Assembly (NCBI GenBank): GCA_020137815.1
Contig: CM035361.1
Location: forward strand, 2,377,542-2,441,541
Direction: 5' to 3'
DNA: 64,000 bases
Source: Hormiphora californensis
Taxonomy: Eukaryota > Ctenophora > Tentaculata > Cydippida > Pleurobrachiidae
The translations under genes were made by a program, and so were the position numbers. The notes beneath the pieces were generated by a model. That model did no database searches. It saw only the letters and a program-made list of their open reading frames with translations, and had not been told where the DNA came from. The first letter of the stretch is position 1; the number at the start of each line of letters is the position of its first letter. Below, piece after piece: positions 34,531-46,050 of this stretch.

Positions 34531-35765
34531 CAACTACAACGTAAAACTATTTATTGAGATATGTCCTCAGGATGTTGAGACCGCCCGTAGGGGCAGGCAG
34601 AAGTTATGACGGAGAAACTCAAGACCTCTGATGCAGATGCCGATCCACTGAAATGTGTTGATCCCTCGGTGATGGAACTACTTCGTTATGCAGTAAGAGA
34701 CGTTTTGTTAATCAGGAATGGAACCAAACCGAGTCACTATCAGGTGGATGAAAAGCTGCGAATGTTATTCTTGGATTCCAGTCGATCACTGCCAGTAGAC
34801 TACGCTCCAAGAAATTATGATGGAGATCAGTTCATGGCCTTCACCAAGAAACTCTGCCGTCATATTCTTCTGATAGCGAGGGAAGCTGGACAATGTATGA
34901 AAAATAACGATGAAACTGCCCGTATGAAAGAACGTCGGGAACTAGAGGAGTGTAATCGGAAACTCAAGGAGGTACAAAAAGAGCTTGGCTCATTCAAGGA
35001 AGAGGTTGATAAACATCGGGTATCAAGGATTGAGTTACAAGAGAAGCTGATTGAAGCACAAAAAAGTTTGATTGAAGTACAAGGTCAGAAACTCAATTCG
35101 GTGTCGGAGTCTGTTCAGAAGCAATTGCAGGGCTACTCCAAAGTACTTGTCCAGAACTGCTCAGCGGCTATTGCACCATCCCGCCTCCAAGCAGCATGGA
35201 AGAAAGCGTCAGTGCCCCTTCCCACAGGCGGTACAACAGAAGAAACAACTCCTGATCGAAAGCTGAATTTGGTTTTGTTTGGGCTACCAGAAACTACTGC
35301 AAGAACCACTGAGCATGAAGTTCGAGATATTTTTACAGAGCTGAATGAAAAACCAGTCATAACTTCCACAAAGCGAGTCGGCGAAAAGACTGATAACCGA
35401 CCAAGACCAGTAATCGTTACCCTTGAAAGGAGGGAAACCTTGTTGCAGCTTCTCAGGAAAGCAAAGCAGCTCCGGGATTCAGAGAAATTTTCCTCGGTGT
35501 TTCTTTCCCCCGACCTAACACCGGAGGAACAGCGAGAACGGAAAACTCTCGTTGATACAGTGAAAGGACTGAGGCGAGACAATCCGAATGGACGATATTG
35601 GGTTAGCAGGGGGGTAATTAAATGTGGCTGACTTCTAATCAGTGACATGTGCACTGAAGAGACTTCTAATGGGACTTATTAATGGCTATCCGTTTTGCCC
35701 ACAAAAAAGGGGCAGTATATGTAATGTATACATTTTAGATATAATAATAATAATAATAATAATAA
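34531..35765 (+). mobile_element. ORF1-only non-LTR retroelement insertion
   Basis: Flanked by the 11-bp direct repeat ttaggattcat (34520-34530 and 35766-35776). It ends in an (ATA/TAA)n tail at about 35740-35765, as many non-LTR elements do. The only long frame is an ORF1-type protein; no reverse transcriptase frame follows. Total length is 1235 bp. It resembles the half-L1 (HAL1) design, which depends on another element's ORF2, but deletion of ORF2 from a full copy is also possible. Confidence 0.75.
34606..35631 (+). CDS. L1-type ORF1p-like RNA-binding protein
   Basis: 341 aa, single frame. The N-terminal about 100 residues are unassigned. Residues about 108-175 are rich in E, K, L and Q with heptad spacing, a likely coiled coil. 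From about 222 comes an RRM-like segment (KLNLVLFGLPE, a helix EVRDIFTELN, a strand PRPVIVTLE), then a C-terminal module (SSVFLSPDLTPEEQRERKTL ... GRYWVSRGVIK). Coiled coil, RRM and CTD in this order match transposase_22/L1 ORF1p, the RNA-binding partner of L1-type retrotransposition. The reading frame is intact. The start at 34606 lies about 75 bp inside the insertion. Confidence 0.75.
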   Translation: MTEKLKTSDADADPLKCVDPSVMELLRYAVRDVLLIRNGTKPSHYQVDEKLRMLFLDSSRSLPVDYAPRNYDGDQFMAFTKKLCRHILLIAREAGQCMKNNDETARMKERRELEECNRKLKEVQKELGSFKEEVDKHRVSRIELQEKLIEAQKSLIEVQGQKLNSVSESVQKQLQGYSKVLVQNCSAAIAPSRLQAAWKKASVPLPTGGTTEETTPDRKLNLVLFGLPETTARTTEHEVRDIFTELNEKPVITSTKRVGEKTDNRPRPVIVTLERRETLLQLLRKAKQLRDSEKFSSVFLSPDLTPEEQRERKTLVDTVKGLRRDNPNGRYWVSRGVIKCG

Positions 35766-36247
35766 TTAGGATTCATTCCAGTCGTAAAAATGAATTTTTA
35801 GATAGAGCGCCGAAATTCTGGCTAACATCAATATCGATCAAGTGTAATGGCCCTACGAATTTTTAGCGCCTGAATTTACCAATTTCTTGTCAAAACGGGT
35901 TAAAATCGATGTTTGGTAAAAATGACCGTTTTTCAATCATTTATTTCACCAACTAAACTTGATTCATTTTTGATAAAAACTCGGATTGCCATTTATTGTT
36001 GTTTACTCTAATGCATGGTTGCTATTTTTAAGAATAAAATCGAATTTAACCATGCGAAAACGTGGAAAACCCCGAAAAATGAAAAAATGGGTTCATTCAT
36101 GAACTTCACACTTTTATGTTTTGAAACTCCGGATTCCTCGAATGATTAACCATACAAATATTGTGACAAAATATCAGAGTGATCGAAATTAAAATTCTGG
36201 GAGAAAAGAAGGCCAACGTACCCTTAGTTTTTTTTGGGCCGCGCGGT

Positions 36248-36552
36248 TGTTATCCCATTCACCAGTAGGATGCTTGAAAATATCCAGATTAAGACTGCGT
36301 GATCTGTATTGACTAATCACAGCTCCGAATTCAACAGTGAACAAATTAAGTACGGTGGCGGATAGGTCGTAGGGTGTTTCTAGACTGTGATTGGTCACTA
36401 TTGCCTTGTTAGACCCTCCTTCCCCGCGCCACGTTTGAACAAAACAAAGGTCAATACAGATCACGTGGTTCAAACCTGAACAGTTCCTCATGGTTTCCAG
36501 TTACTAATTTCCTCATTTTCATAGCATGGTCGATGAGTCCTGATCCGGGGCA
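36248..36552. other. Putative promoter / 5' leader of the RhoGEF gene
   Basis: About 300 bases between the TIR element and the first RhoGEF ATG. No exon and no definite promoter motif were seen. A small upstream ORF starting at the ATG near 36524 (five codons) precedes the main start. Upstream exons cannot be excluded. Confidence 0.4.
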
Positions 36553-39500
36553 ATGACGAAAGCTTCCGATGTCCGAGATCTACTTGAAAGTGGAGTTCTC
36601 CTTTTCCCTGGGTCTGTCGATAAACAGCGGAATCCAGTCATCTTTGTGCGACTTGAACTCCTCAAATTCCTCGACAACTCTTCAGCAACGGAGCTGCGGG
36701 CTTTCTTAAGTTATTTTGTGAACATTTCCCGCCCTAATGTCCAAGAAAACGGTTACGTATTCCTCGTCGATTGCACGAAAGCCTCCTCTCCCGGCAATTT
36801 TAGTGACTTCACGGAACTACTTCGGGATTTCTTTTCTGCGAAGATCAACAAAATCTATGTTGTTCAAAGATCTCCAGAAGAAAGCTATGTCGGTCGAGCA
36901 TATCTCCGTGTCAAGAACCTCCTGTCAAACATGCAGGGAAGTGTGAGCTATCCCCAGGTGACTCTAACTGGTTATGAAGACATCTCCCGGGTAGTTGACC
37001 TCAACCAGGTACCCAGTTACTTTGATGGGCACATGGACTTTGATGAGCGGCTCTGGGTTGAAACACGGGCTGAGCTGGAGAAGTTTATTGCTGATTATAG
37101 GGAACATTCTGCTGTGATTTCAAAACAACAGGAAAAGTTGATTCGACCAATGCCAAGGACACTGGCGGAGCTTAAGCACGTTCCAGGAATCGATTGCACC
37201 GTTAAGGACTGAGGTATATCTACCTGCCAGGGGTGTTGTTAGTCAGGGTGAGGCAGTTGATTGAGGAGGAGAGGGCCGGGAGGAACGGGGATAAGTCTCG
37301 GTTTCCAGTACTGTCCCCTTTCTGTAATCCATGTGATACACACTAAAAACCTCCAGGAAGCATTCGATAGACTCTCCGAAATTACGGACAATTTCCTAAA
37401 TCTGTGGGGTTTACAACTTCAAAAGGTCCATCTTGAACGGTTCTGCCTCTCACAAACACTACTTACCACGAAACTCACTGATTTGTTATCGACATTGGAC
37501 GACACAGTGGACATAACAGTGAAATCTGTTACGACCCAGTTGTCTTTTTATGGTAGTATCCAGTCGACCCTCAGTAAAAGTGATGAGGTGTTATTCAATG
37601 GTGCGATGGAGTCCTGGACGTGTCTTAGAGATTGGGGTTTCACAGAGAAATTACCTGCTGATGAACTACAGGATCAGGTATGTGTTGTTAAATTGTTAGC
37701 AATTATTGTCAGATGAAACAGTTCCAACTAGTTTATATATTTCAACGTTAGTACACCCAAGTTTATAGGTCATACTCATATTCTTAATTGTGTCTGATTA
37801 TCACTTGTTATATTGTTTGTATGTGTGTGTTGTTATAGCAACTATATCCAATTGAAATCTTTCATATATAACTCAATCCCTTATAAATGATTCGTGTCGA
37901 ATATTATATTTACATCCCCCCATGAGATGTAATAATGAGTCAGCTGTAGAGATAGGGTTGTTATGTTCTAACCCTCATTTACAGAGAGAGAGAGGGTCGA
38001 ATAGGGATAGGCAAGAGATAGGGAGTGTTTGAGAGAGAGAATATTGAGAAATAGAGGAGAGAGGTACGAGAGATTAAGAGAAAGGGAGGGAGAGAGATAT
38101 GTTGAAGCCATGGATATATTCTCTTGTACTATCATTATATAGCACCACGTCAACAACAGCATGTATAGGAGATTAGGACTCTCTTTGTCTTTGATAAAGG
38201 AGCGGTCCAGGAGAGAGAATTAGATAATTAGAACATGCCACGAGGCACGAATTGATGACATTTTAAATCTTATTCCTAGGGGAAATAGCTCATATTATGC
38301 GTCTTTTCTGTCCCTCAACTCTCGAATAGATCATGAGATCAGTTAGAGATCCATAACTGACAAGGACTGTACAAATGTATTTTTATCTGATTTGAGATCA
38401 GTTTGATCACATTGGTTAATGCAATGAATGTTCACCAAAATGGGTGTAGGCTTTATTAATGCACACTTTTCCTTTCCGTACGGGGGAAGTCTCAAAGGGA
38501 CGCGAGGAATTAGGGGTAGTGTGTACTAGGGTAATGTGAGTGTAGAGCGAGAACTCAATTTGTGCACCTGTGCAGCAGAGAGAAGGGAGGGATAGAGAGG
38601 GATTGAGAGAGAGAGAGAGAGAGGGAGACGTAGAGAGAGAACATTCCGGCCTCAATGTGTCAGACCGGAATATAAATCGTGTACAGCTGCACATGTATAA
38701 TACAGGCACCTACTATTATGCACGTTGCATAATCCAGGGTATAATATATAATCTATTGAGTTGAAATTGCATTCGTACATCCTTCTCAGTTCTTCATTCT
38801 CTAGCACACAGTCACACGATACAATCTAATCTACAAATGAAAATATATGTTATTGACTTCATCGTTCTCAATTTTGTTTGTATCTGTTTGTCTGTACAAC
38901 TGCAATATATACGAGACCTCATTAAAACAGTAATATAATAGTCTGCCGGGGACTGAACTAATACAGTAGGTGTTACTATGGCAACATTTCATTTTCTCTA
39001 TCTATATTCTCTGTCTCTCTCCCTCTTGTTCTTTGACTCTCATTAACTTTCATTTATTCCTCACTTCAAATCCTCACCAAATGTTTATCACAGGCCCGTA
39101 TAATAATATCCCCTTTTTTAACATTAAACATTATCAGATTTAAAGTGAAAATCATTATATTATGGATTAATCAAAACTTCCTATTATTTCAGGTGAATAA
39201 GTTAACGACACAGTGGTTAAAAGTAAAACAGGATCTTCAACACAAAATAGAAATCCTAGATCGATACAACAAAGCACAAATTGTAAGTTAAAATAAATCT
39301 TTACATGGTGCGAATTGTTCATTCATGTGCTTGAATCTAGATAATGTTATTTTTGAATAGAATATAAAATTAATTTCGATCAGTTTGTACAATCATATCA
39401 ACCTCTGTTTTTACAATCTCACCAACCCTAGCGTATAGCAGAGAGTGTGGTTAGGTTCGACAAAGTGCAAAAATCAATTACCAGCATTACGATTTCGGAG

Positions 39501-42500
39501 AAATCTTCAGATAATGTCAATCTGCCTATCAGGTAAAACCCAGCTTTTTATTTGCAGATTTATTTCTCTGAAACTTCATGGTGTTTCTTCCATAATTTCA
39601 CATATCTTTTTGTTACAATTCGGTGATTCGTTTTATACCGGCCATTTGTATCCCCAACAACTAGGACAATTATTATTTCAGGCACCATAGTATTTCTGAT
39701 TCGGTACAGGATTTTTGCTCGACAATATCCAAGGAATTTTCAGAGGTTTGTCAAATATTTTGTTTGGCTGATTGTCACCCACGCAGTTTTATCTCTAGTA
39801 ACATAACGCAACATAATATGTTGTGCCCTATTAAGTATAATTCCCAGAATACTCCACTATTATAATATGTGATATTTCGAAACCCACCATGTCCCATATA
39901 ACCCACCAATTTTCCCAGATCGATACATCGGGGAAAGTGATCCAGGGACTAAATCTGGCTCCCATCAACGCTTCAATTTCAACCTTCTTGGATAAAACAT
40001 CACAATTGTTGACGCTGAACAACCAGTGTTTGGCAATCAAGGAACAAATATCGCTATTTTTTAGGTGAGAGAGAGATTCAGAGCGTGCGAGGGATGATGG
40101 GATATCGTGGAAAAAGTGAGGGGATGCCGGGGTAGGGGTTGGAGTAAGTATCCAAACCATGATGAAAACATCTCACCCACTGTTTCAGTTCGATTCGAGA
40201 TGTGAAGGATTGGTTGGTGTCAGTAGGGAACCCCTTTATAAGCTCCCATGCCCTGGGCACAGGGGCTGGAGCAGGCGAAGACTGGGAAAACTGCTTTCCT
40301 TCGGTTCCTTGCTACTAGCGGGTATGTTTTGAAATTCTTTTTGGTAAACGAGGAATACTTCGAATATATGACTGATAATAATCATAGATCTTCTGGTGAA
40401 CAATAACAAACAAACATGTGTCATTATTTGTCATTTCATCTATATATCACCGGTAAAATAATTTGCAGGTTGGACACAACAAAGCAGAAGATAACACAGT
40501 GCTCTAAGACAATGTCTGTTATTCTAAACTCTCACTTTCTGGATGATCGCAGTGCTAACCTTATACGAGATACCTTTACTCAGGTACCAATCTTGTCTCT
40601 CACATTAGTTATTGTACCAATCTTCCTTTATCTCTCGGCTTAGTTATTGTAACAATCTCTCTTTTGTTCACAGACAGAGGTAGATTGGAAGGGGTTCGGT
40701 TTGGATGTCCAGGAGCATGGTCGGGATATCGATCTCACAATCGAATTCTTTGAGGCAGCGGAACGGGTCGCAACATACATCGCTGAAGGTGATATTTGAA
40801 AATATGTAGTAGGATATGTTTTGTATGTCAAGCTCTCACTAATTGTTATTTTGAGATTTTCAAAGCCGAGTCTGAACAATCTCTGAACAATATAGTACAA
40901 CTGATTTGAACGGGCTTTTACAGCCTCAACAATATATCACAACTTCTAACATAATTTCCCTGCTTTTCAGAAGAGAGAGCCTCTTCCCACCTCCTCAACA
41001 ACGCCAACATGACCCCTGAAAAAGCGGCTGAGTTCAGTAAACTGCGGCAAACAGTCCGACAGACAAGCCAACACATGGATTTGTGTCACAGCAAGTTCGT
41101 GGAACTGAGCGCTTCAACGAATGCCACGTTGAAGCATATCAGGAGTGTAAAAACAAGGTGAGAACTGAGAGAGTTGCTGCAAGGTATTATACAGATGTTG
41201 GTGAGGTATTGGAGAGGTATTGGTGAGGTATTGGTGAGGTATTGGTGAGATATTGGTGAGGTATTTCTGTAGTGGTTTTTCGAAGTATTCGCCATGAGAT
41301 CTTCTTCTGACCCGCTTTATTTGTTTACCGTTCCCAGATGTTTGACATGCAGAGAGTTTAAAAAAACAAACTTGTTGCATTCGCTGCATAATTCTCTCAA
41401 CACTGTGCAAGCTGGCTTTTCCTCACTATTACATCATTCCAATCCTCAATGATAAATCTTGTTGAACAGATACTTAAATTTCCTGTTCAGATATACAAAT
41501 TTCGTTTTCTCCCAGGGTTGATTGTGACTGGACCAAGTTTAGTGAACAAGTCCGGACCGCTGAAAAGCTTATCGAGGTCTCAGAAGAGGGCAGTGACCAG
41601 GTAGAGAAAGTGAGATTGGTATGTTAACTAAGGATAGTAAAAGTGAGATTGTTATGTTAACTAAGGAGAGTAAAAGTGAGATTGTTATGTTAACTAAAGA
41701 GAGCACAAGTGAGATTGAACTAAGTGAGAACCCCACCAGGAGGATCGGAGCAGTGTTACCAGTTTCGAGTTGAATGATGACGACAATGCGTACCGTAACA
41801 CAAAACTACTGATCCAGGTACCAAAATAGTTACTCTCCAGTCTCCTGAATAATGAGATCTGAGCAAGAATGAAATAGGGAAGAAAATCGAAAAATTTACT
41901 TAGTTATTTTCTCTGAACAATTCTTGGTTTTATAATTCACATCTTTTGAAACTTTTCCTCCTTTTATCCAGGAACTGGTTAACACAGAACAGACCTATGT
42001 AGATGACTTGAAGTCAGTTGTTGAGGGATATAAGGAGAGGATAGAGGCAGCCTCGGATTGTCCCAAAGTTCTCAAAATTAACTGCACTACTGTGAGTTTA
42101 GGAGTCCTCCATTAGTACCATATTACAGTCATAGTATACACATGTGTTGTACGTAACTTATAGAATTAGGTGTGATCCAATTATCCAATTAATAATTATT
42201 GTTCCACGCAACTATACTAGTATATTTTATTTGTGCCAACACGACTGCAATATATTGCGTTTAATTACAGCTGTAATTACAATATGTATAGTCACGATAA
42301 GTGCTGCACTATCTAACAGTTAACTGTAATAATTGATGATCACAGCGAACCGGAAGCATTATATTGCAGTTTAAAGCTGTATAATAAGATGTTTATTGAT
42401 CACTAGATTAATTTTTCAACTTTTTTTCTTCAGATTTTTGGCAACATCGAGGACATTTATAACTTTCACAGCAAGATTTTCCTAGCCGAACTGCAAAGGT

Positions 42501-42548
42501 AAAAAGAAACTTGCCCACTCTTTTTCTCTCTCTACCTCTATCTCCCTA

Positions 42549-42636
<88 letters not shown>

Positions 42637-45600
42637 TTTCTCTCTAGCTCTCTCTCTCTCTCAGATCAGTTGAAACCGCTAACGTTGGTACTGTATTTTG
42701 TACCAACATCCGCAACTTTGATATGTACGCCACGTATTGCAAGAATAAGCCGCATTCTGAGAACTTTCTGAGGTGAGGCATATAGTCGAATTTTTTAATC
42801 AAGGGACAGGGGCCGCGCAATTACAAAAGTCTTTTTGCGCGTGCTAAACGTTTTCGCTCATATCTTCTGTTCCTGATAAGATAAAGACTCGATCTTGGTT
42901 GCGTTGAAAAGGTCTTAAAATTATCTTTCCAACGCTTCCGGGTTCAAGTTTTAAGATTGCCAGGAACTTGATCTCGATTATCACACGCAAATACAAAGCC
43001 GCGCGACCCCTCTGAACGCGCGGCCCCCTGTCCCTTGATTAAAAAATTCGACTTTAGATATTTTTGAGTTATGAGATGTATTATATCCATTTTCTGTTAC
43101 TAAATATCCATGCTTCTTATCGCTGACTTAGCTTAATCTATAATTAGCTAATTGGCTAATCACCTAATTAACACACTTCCGTAGTAACATGCAGGAAAGC
43201 CCGTTTTTGATCCAGTGCCAGAAGGAATTAAACCACGTTTTAGATCTTAGCAGCTATCTACTAAAACCAGTTCAGGTTCGTACCTAATAAACTGTGAATC
43301 AAATTTGTTGTACGCAACATAACTCGCCAAAAAAGGCAGGTGGCACCCACTAAATAAACTTTAACCCAAATTTCTTGTACTAGTCATACTGACGTACTGA
43401 CTTCTGTCTCCACTACCATAAATCTCACAATTATTAATCATGGGGACCCCGATTTACCGGGATCCTCGGGAGAAAGGATCCTGTAAATAGGGATCCGGCG
43501 ACCGACTGTAATTTAAAAACTCCCCCCCCCCCCCAGAGAATCATGAAGTACCATCTCATACTTGAGAAGTTAATAAAGTACTCTCGATCTCCAAAACGGA
43601 AAGAAGAACTGTCTGAGGCGCTCAAGATAATGGCCCGTAAGTGTATACGTGTTTAAACTTAACTGTTTCCTTGCTTGACCCTGTTTCACAAAAGGGTTTG
43701 AACAGAAAAAGTTCTCTTACTACACATGATGAAAAACAGTGTTTTCTTTAATATCACGTTTTGTTCTCTTACATGAACAACTTGACTTTATTTTGTTGCT
43801 ACTGCAGTTCATACCAATTATGTGTGTCTAGAAATTAACACATTCGAGTGAAAGGTTACGCTGAAATTCATGCATTTTTAAAACTTGAAGTGTTAGTAAA
43901 CTCTTTGCCTTTTCTCTCCTGCTTTCTGGTGGTCAAAGTGTAAGAGAAAGAAATTTCGTGTGAATTGAATTGTACTACGGCACGTGCTGCGCCCTTTGAA
44001 AATCGAAGTAGCGAGATATAAGAGAAAGGAAGTAAGTAAGAAAGTGAGATAGTGACATTTACTAAGGAGAGCAAAAGTTAGATTGTGACCTTTACTAAAG
44101 AGAGCAAAAGTAAGAAAGAAAGAATCAGACATCATGTTCTCTGGAGTTGTCTTGGGAAAATGTAACAATAAAATATATGTACAACCGGATGCATAATAAT
44201 GTCGTGAGTAGATCCAAAGTCTACGGTTACATGACGCATATTATTCATTCAAACCTTGCTCTACATACAACATAGTGATCAGTGATCCTTGAAATGAAAT
44301 AATAAATTAAGTGAAAACCAAAGACCAAAGTTGTTAGTTAAAGGATAATTAAGTGAAAACCAACTGTTAATTAATGCCCCCCTTCAGAGGTACCAAGGTA
44401 TGCTAATGATGTGATACATCTCATGGGTCTGGAAGGGTTTACTGGCAGTTGGGACGATTTAGGACAGCTCCTTCAACAGGTATTATAACTTGAATAATTA
44501 ATTAAATACCATGTAGGTAACTGTCAAAAGTTAAATTTCATATCTTTCCTCCATGAAACGGGGCAATTTGGCTCTATAATATGATGGGAAGTATTTTGAA
44601 AATACCCCAAATGGGAAAATACTATTTCCCCAGTTGGGGTATTGTTGATCACAGTTACACAATTTCTCAGGGGGGGGGGGGTTAGCAGTGAATTTTAGCA
44701 ATTAACGTGACATGCTTGTACCCACACAATATATACACGCTGTGTTTTTCACTGTCACGCTTACTGTGCAGATCTGTATGCACCTGTGTACGTCTGTCCT
44801 AATGTCAACATACAAACACATATATAATATACATGGTGGGCAAATTGGCAGTTATGCGGCGTTTGGGACAAGAGGCAGGTCGGTAGATCTTTGACAGAAT
44901 TAAGTGAGATGGTTATATTGCCTTTATAATGTCACTTTACTTTCTCTATTACTAATCTTCTATAGTGTTTTGGTCCTTTACCAGTTTTATTCTGTTGGAG
45001 GTTCATGCGAAAACCATTGAAACATGAAATGAATACACACTGTTCCCTCACACTATATTTTCATAAAACTGAACATTTGACACATTGGATAATGAACTTA
45101 TTCACGGGGTCCTAGTAAAATATAGAATGAATGAATGAAATATAGAATTGGAACACACGGAATGTGTGTTGTTTGTCACATCGTCACATGACGTCATTAT
45201 ATGACGACATAACAGTTGGGGGTTATCGCAGCTCCACACATTTCAGCAGTTTTTAACATCAATCCCCTCTCTTCCAGGAGAACTTCTTAGTGTACGTTAA
45301 CGGGGGGAAGAAGCCAACACCTCGACAGATATTCATCTTTGAGAATGCGGTAAGTGTGGAACTTGGAGGTCCCATAAACAGATATATAATACTTCTGAAA
45401 CAGAGCGCTGGTAGGTTCCGTGCAGCGGGTCTAGGAACTCTGAAAGCAAGGGGGGCACATTAGGACACATTATAAGGAATTCTAAACTTAGTTGGGGATG
45501 GGGCACATCTTCTGGCCTCTGGGAAGGGGAATTAGGGGTTCTGAGTTTAGTAGATCTAGAGAGGGTGCAGTTGATCAGATCATGTAACACGTCATGTTAC

Positions 45601-45708
45601 TAGAGGTTTATAGTATAAGGTCTGATCACTGGTAATTTACATACACGTGGTTATATTGCTGTGTGATTGCATCTCTCTTCGTCTACTATAACACCCACCC
45701 GCCCTCTC

Positions 45709-45739
<31 letters not shown>

Positions 45740-46018
45740 CTCTTCCCTCTCTATCTCTCACTTGGCAATAAAGTTCTTTAAATCTCTAACAAGTCAGATC
45801 ATCTCTAGACTATCTTCCTCTCTCAACTACCGGCCCTCTCTCCGCTATCATTCTCTATCGGCTATCTTTCTCTCGCGGCTAAGTATGTACAAGGGTAGAA
45901 ACTGTCTCTACCGATCACGCTGTGAGTGTGATTAGTATAATTCCCTAGAATCCGATCCCTGCAATATTTCCCAGCAAGTGCAATCGGCGTGTAATGTGTA
46001 TCTAGCGTGTCTAGGAGG

Positions 46019-46050
<32 letters not shown>

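Larger units (their letters stand above)
33892..36247. mobile_element. Non-autonomous TIR DNA transposon, interrupted
   Basis: Terminal inverted repeats of about 120 bp: the left starts accgcgtggcccaaaaaaaa and continues to gaggaatccagagtttc (about 34017), and the right runs from gaaactccggattcctcg (about 36121) to gggccgcgcggt. Arms are over 90 percent alike by eye. No clear target duplication or transposase was found. The element was split by a separate insertion at 34531-35765; without it the length would be about 1.1 kb. Confidence 0.75.

Noticed and set aside
35133-35654. 173-codon minus-strand ORF
   Set aside because: Antisense shadow of the intact ORF1p-like gene, with no domain of its own.
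40213-40320. Extension of RhoGEF exon 7 through 40320
   Set aside because: The frame meets a stop (tac tag) before the gtatgt donor at 40322, and the downstream exon needs a different phase; the short 24-bp exon keeps the phase.
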